Assembly (NCBI GenBank): GCA_002718515.1
Contig: PBEX01000014.1
Coordinates: 40,150-69,408, forward strand
DNA from: Phycisphaerae bacterium
Lineage (GTDB): Bacteria; Planctomycetota; Phycisphaerae; Phycisphaerales; SM1A02
Direction of reading: 5' to 3'
DNA length: 29,259 nucleotides
This document shows positions 8,443 through 14,503 of this stretch, one piece after another (within the stretch, counting starts at the first letter, position 1; every line of letters begins with the position of its first letter). The position numbers and the translations under genes were made by a program. The notes beneath the pieces are model-generated. The model saw only the letters and a list, made by a program, of their open reading frames with translations. It did not search any database and was not told the DNA's origin.

Positions 8443-9089
8443 TTCGTCTTTGTGTAGCGTTAGTGATCTGTCTCGTCGGTTGTGTGTTACAAAGTTGTAA
8501 CTTAATGGCGGGTGCAAGTTACATTCTTTCGGAAGAGCCACAGCAAGAAGCGGTCTTTGTATTGCCAGATGTCCCAACAGCAGTTTTTGTAGATGACCGC
8601 AGAAACTTGTTACACCCAAGTCGCCTGCGTAGAGTTGTCGCTGACGAGATTACGGAGCTCTTGCTTAAGGAAAATGTTGTCACGACTTTAATTTCACCCC
8701 AAGACATCATGCGCGTCAGCGCGACGAAAGATCGTTATGGCAACATCCTTTCGATCGGTGAACTTGGCAAAGCAGTCGGAGCATCTACTGTGGTGTATGT
8801 TGAAATGACTGCATTTGCACTAACCACTGATGGGCAAACAGCAAATCCAGTTGCAAATTGCAGAGTGCGGGTTATTGATGTTGATCATAAGCAACGATTA
8901 TTCCCAGTCAATGATGCTTCTTATCCAATTGTTGCGACGCTCAGCAAGGTAGACCCGTATAACGTGCATTCCATTTCAGAGATGCGCAAACTTGCTGAGG
9001 AGCTCTCTAAGGAACTCGGGAAAAATGTTGCTGAGATGTTCTACTTACATTACACAGGACGACTTGGGGAAAACCTAAAGAGAAAGTGA
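8439..9089 (+). CDS. Lipoprotein, second of a tandem paralogous pair
   Basis: 216 residues with a lipoprotein signal. LQSC gives Cys20; Cys15 (LVGC) is a weaker alternative. It aligns by eye with the preceding lipoprotein over the whole mature length, including SPQDI and FYLHYTG, but identity is low, suggesting an old duplication or a heterodimeric pair. Its ATG overlaps the upstream stop by 4 bp (ATGA), so stoichiometric translation is likely. Four nt separate it from the GT-like gene. Cellular target is unknown; the lipid anchor places it at the inner or outer membrane, facing the periplasm. Confidence 0.85.
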   Translation: MIRLCVALVICLVGCVLQSCNLMAGASYILSEEPQQEAVFVLPDVPTAVFVDDRRNLLHPSRLRRVVADEITELLLKENVVTTLISPQDIMRVSATKDRYGNILSIGELGKAVGASTVVYVEMTAFALTTDGQTANPVANCRVRVIDVDHKQRLFPVNDASYPIVATLSKVDPYNVHSISEMRKLAEELSKELGKNVAEMFYLHYTGRLGENLKRK

Positions 9090-9093
9090 TACT

Positions 9094-10152
9094 GTGACTG
9101 CACTTCACTTTATCGCTCCTTCAAGTCCATCGACTTCTCCTGAAATCATCGGGTTACTGCGTCTCATCTGCCAACACATTGGCGGTGGTCATGAGATTGT
9201 CATTCTCGGTTCTGAAGATGAAACGAAGCAATTCAGAGCGTATGGGCTTAACGTAGTTGGCAATATCTCTGGAATCGAAAATCAATCGAGGACGCTTGCA
9301 AGTCGAATCAGCGCACTGCTCGAATCAAACGCTAAGCACCTGCATGTACTGTATGGTTGGGGGTACAGGAGTGCTGCTGCTCTTTCATGCGTTGAGACAA
9401 CTAAAACTAAAATCTGTTACATCGATGACATTGAGCAAGAGATTGAACTCGTGGCATCCAAAATGACAGTCATGACGCCAAGTGTCGAAACCGCGTCGCT
9501 ACTGCAAACACGTTCTATTGCCTCACTTGAATTGAGTGAACCGCTCATCGGCATACGCCCTTTCTCACTGATTCTCGATCGAACACTTGCGCGAAACCAA
9601 CTCGGTGTTACGCATGAACTGCTCGTGAGTTGCGTTGGCAAGTTTGCATCTCCACAAGGCATCGTTGAAATGTTGATGCGTTTGGAATGTGCAGGCAAGG
9701 CGGTCAAACTTGTACTTCCAGAACAGTATCAGTTTCAATCTGAACTCATGAGTCAGTTGTCTCAAATGGAGATGCGAAATGAAGTTGTGATGTTCCCATC
9801 ACACTTTAGACAAGTCGATGTGCTTCACGCATCAGATGCTGTGTGGGTTCCTGAGACACCAGAATACGTTGAAAGTCATGGTGTACTTGAAGCGTTGAGA
9901 GTTGCATGGGAAGGCATTCCGCTTGCCGTCACGAAAAACAATGCCATTCACGCCATCCCGACAATTGGTAAACGTGTCGCGTGGGCGTCAGATGAAATTG
10001 AGATTACGGCATGGCTTGTCGCGTTTGACAAACAACGAGATGAAGCAATTCAAACGGCGCTTGAGTTGGCGCATCGAATTCGCGCGGTGACTTCTCCAAC
10101 GCGTTTTGTAGATGGTTTCCTGATGCGGTTACCTTCAAGTGCTCGATTTTGA
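9094..10152 (+). CDS. Diverged GT-B-like (glycosyltransferase-type) protein
   Basis: 352 residues starting at GTG 9094, 4 nt after the lipoprotein stop. The N-terminal half begins with a GT-B-like strand (ALHFIAPSSPSTSP, where GT4 enzymes place the acceptor-side loop) and includes HVLYGWGY. The C-terminal half has LLVSCVGKFASPQGIVEML, then VMFPSHFRQVDVLHASDAVWVPETPEYVESHGVLEALRVAWEGIPLAV. That last block corresponds to the nucleotide-sugar site of GT4 enzymes (E-x-x-G-x-x-LEA-x-x-x-G-x-P). The usual E-x7-E pattern is altered, so activity is unproven. Its 3' end overlaps the convergent flavin reductase by 18 bp. Confidence 0.75.
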   Translation: MTALHFIAPSSPSTSPEIIGLLRLICQHIGGGHEIVILGSEDETKQFRAYGLNVVGNISGIENQSRTLASRISALLESNAKHLHVLYGWGYRSAAALSCVETTKTKICYIDDIEQEIELVASKMTVMTPSVETASLLQTRSIASLELSEPLIGIRPFSLILDRTLARNQLGVTHELLVSCVGKFASPQGIVEMLMRLECAGKAVKLVLPEQYQFQSELMSQLSQMEMRNEVVMFPSHFRQVDVLHASDAVWVPETPEYVESHGVLEALRVAWEGIPLAVTKNNAIHAIPTIGKRVAWASDEIEITAWLVAFDKQRDEAIQTALELAHRIRAVTSPTRFVDGFLMRLPSSARF

Positions 10153-10686
10153 TTTTGCTTTACGGGGTCTCTTCTCGGAGAGGTCGTCATGTGATGGGGG
10201 AGCGATTGAATCGCTACTACCAAACAGTGATGAACTCACTGATGGGTGTACATGTGCCGCAACAACTTGCCCAAGATAGAGGCGGCTGTCTGAGTCGGGG
10301 GAGAGGTGACCTTCAAGCAAACAATCAAACCACGCAAGTGACTGTGTCAGAATTGGCATACCTGTTACTGCAGTTGTAATTGGAGCAGCAAGAAATGGAT
10401 CATCATCTGGTTCGTGTTGCCGACCAAAGAGTCGTATCATTCTCCTGTCGCCATTGGGAACCATGCACAGCGCAAAAGCGCGAGCATCGCGTAACATCGG
10501 TTCGATGGCTTGTCCCTTTTTGATTGCAACAACAAGCATAGGTGGTTCATCACTACACCGTTGAACCCACTTTGTAATGAGACCATCTCTGTATTGATCA
10601 TGCGCACATGTCAACACGAAGGTCGAAGCGGGGAGGCACCGCAACGCATTGTGGATAGTTTGTGTATATGGAGTGAATTCTGACAT
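10135..10686 (-). CDS. Flavin reductase-like FMN-binding split-barrel protein
   Basis: 183 residues. The N-terminal pattern (ALRCLPASTFVLTCAHDQYRDGLITKWVQRCSDEPPMLVVAIKKGQ) matches the flavin reductase-like domain, in which FMN binds a split beta-barrel. The middle FALCMVPNGDRRMIRLFGRQ and the SRLYLGQVVAAHVH strand fit as well. Members reduce flavins with NAD(P)H or bind FMN in electron transfer. The C-terminal 20 residues are Ser/Lys/Arg-rich and probably disordered. The start at 10686 has no strong ribosome site. A long dyad lies 31 bp upstream. The exact substrate is unknown. Confidence 0.82.
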   Translation of the reverse strand: MSEFTPYTQTIHNALRCLPASTFVLTCAHDQYRDGLITKWVQRCSDEPPMLVVAIKKGQAIEPMLRDARAFALCMVPNGDRRMIRLFGRQHEPDDDPFLAAPITTAVTGMPILTQSLAWFDCLLEGHLSPDSDSRLYLGQVVAAHVHPSVSSSLFGSSDSIAPPSHDDLSEKRPRKAKSKSST

Positions 10687-10716
10687 CTCGTTTTATGACG
10701 CAATAAAAGACTCGGA

Positions 10717-10738
10717 AAGTATTGGTATACCAGTACTT
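10717..10738. promoter_or_regulatory. Candidate operator: 22-bp near-perfect palindrome
   Basis: A dyad with core GGTATACC (10724-10731) and outer arms AAGTA and TACTT; only one symmetric base pair mismatches. It lies 31 bp upstream of the flavin reductase start, in the 185-bp divergent region shared with mraZ. Length and symmetry suit a dimeric repressor. The regulator is not identified. Confidence 0.45.
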
Positions 10739-10806
10739 AGAATGCCACAGATTGCGTAAAATGCCACGTCCGAGAACCAACAACATGAACTTTTTTTGAG
10801 AAAGTG

Positions 10807-10835
10807 TTGCAAAATGGGAAAAGGTGGGGTAATGT
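10807..10835 (+). promoter_or_regulatory. Putative sigma-70-type mraZ promoter
   Basis: TTGCAA at 10807-10812 and TAATGT at 10830-10835 are separated by 17 nt, a fair match to -35 and -10 elements. The TGGGN repeats overlap the spacer and the -10 region, so a bound MraZ would block the promoter. Assigned by eye only. Confidence 0.4.
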
Positions 10836-10839
10836 GGGG
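10815..10839 (+). promoter_or_regulatory. Predicted MraZ operator (TGGGN repeats)
   Basis: Three TGGGN pentamers start at 10815 (TGGGA), 10825 (TGGGG) and 10835 (TGGGG), exactly 10 bp apart. A degenerate fourth (TGGAT) follows at 10845. Known MraZ boxes are direct TGGGN repeats with 5-nt spacers, one helical turn apart. The cluster lies 32-57 bp upstream of the mraZ start, so autorepression is the natural reading. Confidence 0.8.
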
Positions 10840-10871
10840 ACGATTGGATATGGCAATTCACGCTCACACTT

Positions 10872-11339
10872 ATGTTATTTACAGGCGAATCAGAACGATC
10901 TATCGACGAGAAACTGCGCATTTCGATACCCTCGGACATGCGAAGTGGCTTTGCAACTGGTCCCGCTCCAAACATCGTGTACGCAGCACCGGGGCCAAAC
11001 GCAGCAATTTGGCTTTGGCCAGAACAGACGTTTGTCAATATGGCAATGTCATTCGAACAATCACTCCTTCCAGACGAGGATGTGATGGACTTCGAACAAG
11101 TGTTGTTCTCTCAGTCGAGACGAATCGAACTCGACAAGGCAGGGCGTATACGTTTGCCAGACGCACTCCTGACGCTTGCAGGAATTTCCAAGCAGGCAGT
11201 CATCCTCGGTGTGAGAGACCATCTCGAACTTCGCAATCCAGAGTCATGGAATCAAATGCGGGAAGAGAAACTATCCAAACTCAAAGAAATCATGCTCAGG
11301 GCTCGCAAACAAGGCAGAAGCCACGGAGATGGAGCATGA
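10872..11339 (+). CDS. mraZ: Transcriptional regulator MraZ
   Basis: 155 residues with the two tandem AbrB/SpoVT-type motifs of MraZ: IDEKLRISIP (11-20) and LDKAGRIRLP (87-96). The first lacks the usual Gly (KGR becomes KLR). MraZ forms a ring and binds TGGGN direct repeats before its own gene, normally repressing the division and cell wall (dcw) cluster. Such repeats are present here. The expected followers rsmH, ftsL and ftsI are absent; a hairpin-rich terminator region and the opposite-strand csrA come next. This mraZ is therefore detached from the dcw cluster and may act only on itself or on distant genes. Confidence 0.9.
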   Translation: MLFTGESERSIDEKLRISIPSDMRSGFATGPAPNIVYAAPGPNAAIWLWPEQTFVNMAMSFEQSLLPDEDVMDFEQVLFSQSRRIELDKAGRIRLPDALLTLAGISKQAVILGVRDHLELRNPESWNQMREEKLSKLKEIMLRARKQGRSHGDGA

Positions 11340-11503
11340 CACCTATGTTGTTTCACGCGAAGCATGGAGGCTTCGATTTCGACAAAGCCGCTGTCAAGGA
11401 CGACACCGCTTTCTCGTTAACAAACACGCAGCAATATGCTGTTTTTTATGAGTCAGGGACGACTCTGTTCAGGAATGGTACCAGCACGGACGCACGGTAC
11501 TAA
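11336..11503 (+). CDS. Possible 55-residue small ORF coupled to mraZ
   Basis: An ATG overlaps the mraZ stop as ATGA and opens a 55-codon frame (MTPMLFHAKHGGFDFDKAAV...) that ends 82 nt before the terminator hairpin. The product would be polar and soluble with no recognised motif. The same coupling arrangement marks many real gene pairs in this window, which is the main argument for it. Against it, there is no homology I can name, and a chance run of 55 open codons is not rare. Treat it as a candidate only. Confidence 0.3.
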   Translation: MTPMLFHAKHGGFDFDKAAVKDDTAFSLTNTQQYAVFYESGTTLFRNGTSTDARY

Positions 11504-11514
11504 CCCCAAACTTG

Positions 11515-11573
11515 GCTCTCGGTTCTTAACCAAACCGAGGGCTCTTCCTCAAGTCGGTCGGGCTTAACCGGCC
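11515..11573 (+). other. Two tandem hairpins sharing a CTTAA loop (candidate structured RNA)
   Basis: Hairpin 1 pairs GCTCTCGGTT (11515-11524) with AACCGAGGGC (11533-11542), ten pairs with one G-U. Hairpin 2 pairs GGTCGG (11556-11561) with CCGGCC (11568-11573). Both loops contain CTTAA. Neither is followed by a clean T run, unlike the terminator just downstream. This could be a 3' UTR structure of mraZ mRNA or a small RNA. No GGA sits in the loops, so a CsrA-sponge role is not supported. Confidence 0.4.
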
Positions 11574-11584
11574 AACCTTCCCTT

Positions 11585-11624
11585 AGCTTGCGGCATGACC
11601 CACCACGTGCCGCAAGCTCTTTTT
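11585..11624 (+). terminator. Rho-independent terminator after mraZ
   Basis: AGCTTGCGGCA (11585-11595) pairs perfectly with TGCCGCAAGCT (11608-11618), leaving a 12-nt loop, and a CTTTTT tract follows on the plus strand. It ends the mraZ transcript and abuts the convergent csrA stop. The minus strand lacks a comparable T run. Confidence 0.85.
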
Positions 11625-11838
11625 ATTCAGTGACTGGTCTAATCTTTCCAGCAATCGCTGGACCTGAAGTTGCGATTTGAGATGCAACTTCTTTACGGTG
11701 AACTGCAACTTCTCTTGGGAAATCCATAGCAATACGAACCCTGTCACCCTTGATGGATGCAATTCGCACGACCCCAAGCGGATTTGACGGATCCCCAATA
11801 ACAACCTCTTCCCCTTCTCTTCTCGTAATTACTAGCAT
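11623..11838 (-). CDS. csrA: Carbon storage regulator CsrA
   Basis: A 71-residue RNA-binding protein that dimerises and binds GGA motifs in mRNA leaders to control translation. The N-terminal strand MLVITRREGEEVVIGD and the second RNA-contact strand REVAVHRKEV (Arg48) are conserved, including the Arg pair at 6-7. DPSNPLG near residues 16-22 is a few residues longer than in E. coli. The start is ATG 11838, with an excellent AGGAGGT ribosome site; the open frame extends further upstream but is not needed. It lies downstream of nfuA on the same strand, with its own likely promoter. No flagellar genes or fliW are nearby. Confidence 0.95.
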   Translation of the reverse strand: MLVITRREGEEVVIGDPSNPLGVVRIASIKGDRVRIAMDFPREVAVHRKEVASQIATSGPAIAGKIRPVTE

Positions 11839-11908
11839 CGTTGCGGACCTCCTGCCGCTTTTTCTTTCATAAGAAATTTCGCGCAGCCTACGCGAACCAC
11901 CAGGACTC

Positions 11909-11938
11909 ATCGTACCAAAGGAAAGCGTGCATTGTCAA
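11909..11938 (-). promoter_or_regulatory. Putative csrA promoter
   Basis: On the minus strand a consensus TTGACA (11938-11933) is followed after 18 nt by TACGAT (11914-11909), four of six matches to a -10 box. It lies about 70 bp upstream of the csrA start and gives the gene a promoter separate from nfuA. Identified by eye. Confidence 0.5.
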
Positions 11939-12011
11939 TGCAAAATCACTCCGAGATAATGGATGCTCAGAAGAACCTAAGTGGTTTACCTATAAAGGGT
12001 TGTTTTTGGGG

Positions 12012-12257
12012 TTATTCGGCGACTTGAACGTGTGTAACGGTTGGAATGCGTTCTTTGAGCATCGTCTCGATTCCACCTTGAAGCGTCATATCCATAGAAG
12101 GGCAGTTGATGCATGCACCCTTAAATTTTACAGTCACAACGCCTTCGTCATCGACAGAGACCAGTTCGACATCTCCACCATCCGCTTGGATCGAGGGTCT
12201 AATCAGCTCAAGGACTTCTGCAACAGCAGTGAATTGGTCGTTTTGTTCAGTCATCAT
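12012..12257 (-). CDS. NifU-like Fe-S scaffold/carrier (Nfu type)
   Basis: An 81-residue single-domain NifU C-terminal protein. Its helical start (VAEVLELIRPSIQADGGDVELV) and the CxxC motif Cys49-Ile-Asn-Cys52-Pro are the family signature. Dimers hold a 4Fe-4S cluster between the CxxC pairs and pass it to apo-proteins in the cytoplasm. It lacks the A-type domain found in E. coli NfuA. Two consecutive ATGs (12257 and 12254) make the start uncertain by one residue. A Fur-like dyad lies 37-53 bp upstream. Confidence 0.92.
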   Translation of the reverse strand: MMTEQNDQFTAVAEVLELIRPSIQADGGDVELVSVDDEGVVTVKFKGACINCPSMDMTLQGGIETMLKERIPTVTHVQVAE

Positions 12258-12293
12258 TATTGTGAATATTATCTAATTCCACGAAATAATATG

Positions 12294-12310
12294 TTGAGAA
12301 TCAGTCTCAA
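12294..12310. promoter_or_regulatory. Fur-like dyad upstream of the Nfu gene
   Basis: TTGAGAATCAGTCTCAA has perfect TTGAGA/TCTCAA arms with a 5-nt centre. The inner 15 bp resemble the 7-1-7 Fur box (TGAtAATnATTaTCA), with deviations. On the minus strand it overlaps a possible -35 (TCAACA) placed 18 nt before GATAAT, so it could repress nfu transcription. It also lies 22 bp before the lipoprotein start on the plus strand. Confidence 0.45.
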
Positions 12311-12332
12311 TAGGCTTTAGTACAATGATTGC

Positions 12333-13748
12333 ATGAAAGTCATCACACTCATGGGCCTTGTGCTCATTCTCTCTACCTGTGGTTCGCAACGGGTTTCAAA
12401 TCCAAGTGAAGTTCTCCAAGAAACTGGTCGGTCACCACGAGTTCAACTCAAAGCAATGGACCAACTTCAATCAGAGGTCGGTCTATCAAGTGAGTCGTTC
12501 CAAGAGTTGCTTATGCCGCTCCTCTGGAAACCAGGTTATACCAATGAAGTTCGGATGGCAGCTTTGGAACGTCTATGGAGCGTGGACCAGCAAGGGGTGA
12601 TTCGAACGCTCAGGCAACAACTCCCTCGATTAAACAACTGGACATGGCTTGTCGAGGTTTGTGATTGGATTGCAGGGCACAACATCGTTGAACTGCAAGA
12701 AGGGCTGATTAGTTCGTGGGCGTCGCCTACGATGATGGTCCAAACGGAACATGAACGTCCAGAGTATCTCGCGCTTGTTGAGATGGTGGGCAAAGATGAA
12801 GTAGTCAACCTTGTCTTTAACACACTTGTGCATTCAAGCCAATCTTGGAAACAGTCGTACCGTTCGAGGTGTTTGGAACTCCTGCACAGAGTCGGGGAAC
12901 GTGACCGAATTGTTGCCCTTTTACAAAATGCAAACGTTGCTGAAGATGATGTCTATCTGCAAGATTTAAGAAAGTCATTTGTTGAGTTAGGCATTGCGCC
13001 TTACACACGAGAAGAAGTAATTTGGATTCGCAAACTTGCGTCGCCTGAGTATCAATCATTTTGGGACGAAGCAAGGGTAGCCCTATCTCAACTCAGCGAT
13101 GCTCGCAGACATTCGCTCGAACTCAGAGATGTGCCAGTCGCTGTTTCAGTCCATAGGCACGCACCTGAATATTTGACGATGGAAACAGATGCGATTCTCA
13201 ACACGATTGCAAACCAGTTGAAGGGGGCACGTCATTATTACGAAACTGAAGGTGGGGGGACGTTCAATGAGCGGAGTGAACAGTTCAGAACGCACCGAAG
13301 CAGACTCACTTGGGGCGACGCCATGGCGATTCAGATGATGAACAAGGCGTTGCAAGTCCCTCAAGTTCGCAAACATTTGCTTGAGTATGGGGTGCGTGAT
13401 GTGAATGACAAGACTACAGAATATGGCGGTATCATCGCGCTCGACAAAAAGGGGCGGTTTGAGATTTTAGAGTTTGAGCCAAAAATCAGACATCACGACC
13501 GGCGATTCAACGCATCACAACAAATGTTCGACGCAGGTTACACCGCCTTGTTTCATTTTCACTACCACGCACAAAAATATCGCAACGGTGACCACGCTGG
13601 TCCTGGTCTAGGCGATAAGAATTATGCAGACTCAACAAGAGCAAACTGTGTTGTTATCACATTTGTAAATGAAGATGAAGTGAACGTCGACTATTATCGT
13701 CACGGCGGAATAGTGGTTGACTTAGGAACGTTTAACTTGAGGCAATGA
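12333..13748 (+). CDS. Lipoprotein with HEAT-like repeats and a JAMM-like C-terminal domain
   Basis: 471 residues. The lipobox LSTC places the lipidated Cys at 16. Residues of about 30-260 are helical pairs resembling HEAT repeats (VQLKAMDQLQ, EVRMAALERL, YRSRCLELLHRVGERDRIVALLQ). The C-terminal 110 residues carry TEYGGIIALDKKG (Glu363), ALFHFHYHAQ (His408, His410, His412) and GPGLGDKNYADSTRANCVVITF. That is the Glu ... HxH ... Asp layout of JAMM/MPN metallopeptidases, although the usual Ser is not obvious. A zinc isopeptidase-like activity is inference. The stop overlaps the dapF-like start as ATGA, coupling an exported protein to a lysine-pathway homologue. Confidence 0.8.
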   Translation: MKVITLMGLVLILSTCGSQRVSNPSEVLQETGRSPRVQLKAMDQLQSEVGLSSESFQELLMPLLWKPGYTNEVRMAALERLWSVDQQGVIRTLRQQLPRLNNWTWLVEVCDWIAGHNIVELQEGLISSWASPTMMVQTEHERPEYLALVEMVGKDEVVNLVFNTLVHSSQSWKQSYRSRCLELLHRVGERDRIVALLQNANVAEDDVYLQDLRKSFVELGIAPYTREEVIWIRKLASPEYQSFWDEARVALSQLSDARRHSLELRDVPVAVSVHRHAPEYLTMETDAILNTIANQLKGARHYYETEGGGTFNERSEQFRTHRSRLTWGDAMAIQMMNKALQVPQVRKHLLEYGVRDVNDKTTEYGGIIALDKKGRFEILEFEPKIRHHDRRFNASQQMFDAGYTALFHFHYHAQKYRNGDHAGPGLGDKNYADSTRANCVVITFVNEDEVNVDYYRHGGIVVDLGTFNLRQ

Positions 13749-14476
13749 CAAACGAAGTCAACATCCAAGATATTGTGATGCATGGTGCGGGCAACCGATT
13801 TCTCCTTCACTTTGGTTCAACTGACCCAATGTCATTGATGAAGTCACATGAGCACTTAGATGGTGTATTGACGCTTTCTGAGTCCAGCGGTGCAGATGTT
13901 CTGATGGACATTTGCAACAAAGATGGTTCAATCGCTCAGCAGTGCGGGAATGGTTTGAGATGTGTCGCACTCCACTTTGTGCGAAGTCGGCTCGTTGAAG
14001 GAAATCAGGTTCGTATTGAAACGCTTGCGGGCACGAGCGAGTGTGTTGTCGACCTCTCACGAAATGAAGTGAGTGTGCTGTTGCCAAAACCCATAGAAGG
14101 AAAAGAACATTGCTCAGTTACCGGAGATGCTCCTGATTGCGATTACGTCAATCTTGGCAATCCCAACGCAGTGCTTTGGGTAGATGAAAATCCAATGGAG
14201 ATTCGCGCTGCACTTGGAGAGCAACTAAGCGAACATGCTTCATTTCAAGAGGGAATGAATGTGCACTTTGCTCGGCGAGACGACGAGCATCATGCAACGA
14301 TTGCTTCTTGGGAACGCGGCGTTGGGCCAACACTTGCGTCAGGAACAGGTGGCGCGGCGGTGTTTGTAACTTCGGGAACGCAGGCACTGAGAGTTTCAAG
14401 TCAGGGGGGGACACTGTTCTACAAGTATGACGATGACGGCGCAATTGTCATGACTGGCCCCGCAAACTATGAATAG
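13745..14476 (+). CDS. Diaminopimelate epimerase homologue with Cys-to-Ser active-site change
   Basis: 243 residues, shorter than typical DapF (about 275). DapF interconverts LL- and meso-diaminopimelate for lysine and peptidoglycan, using two cysteines as acid and base. Family motifs are present: HGAGNRF (13-19), the first catalytic Cys67 in QQCGNGLRC, VNLGNPNAV, and WERGVGPTLASGTGGAA. In the last motif the canonical TLACGTG Cys is Ser199 (codon TCA at 14339), and the GET of VGET is GPT. The GNPH His is also Asn. Either activity is lowered, or the protein has another substrate. The family call is firm; the function is not. Coupled by ATGA overlap to the preceding lipoprotein gene. Confidence 0.85.
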   Translation: MTNEVNIQDIVMHGAGNRFLLHFGSTDPMSLMKSHEHLDGVLTLSESSGADVLMDICNKDGSIAQQCGNGLRCVALHFVRSRLVEGNQVRIETLAGTSECVVDLSRNEVSVLLPKPIEGKEHCSVTGDAPDCDYVNLGNPNAVLWVDENPMEIRAALGEQLSEHASFQEGMNVHFARRDDEHHATIASWERGVGPTLASGTGGAAVFVTSGTQALRVSSQGGTLFYKYDDDGAIVMTGPANYE

Positions 14477-14503
14477 ACTGTGAGTATACAGCTTCATACT
14501 GAC

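Noticed and set aside
10796..11503. Long plus-strand frame running through mraZ in another phase
   Set aside because: The part inside mraZ is a shadow; only the piece after the ATGA at 11336 is kept, as a weak candidate.
11515..11573. CsrA-sponge RNA next to csrA
   Set aside because: The hairpin loops contain CTTAA, not the GGA motif that CsrB/CsrC-type RNAs display repeatedly.
11841..12320. 159-codon plus-strand frame across csrA and nfu
   Set aside because: Antisense to well-recognised CsrA upstream region and Nfu; no plausible domain.
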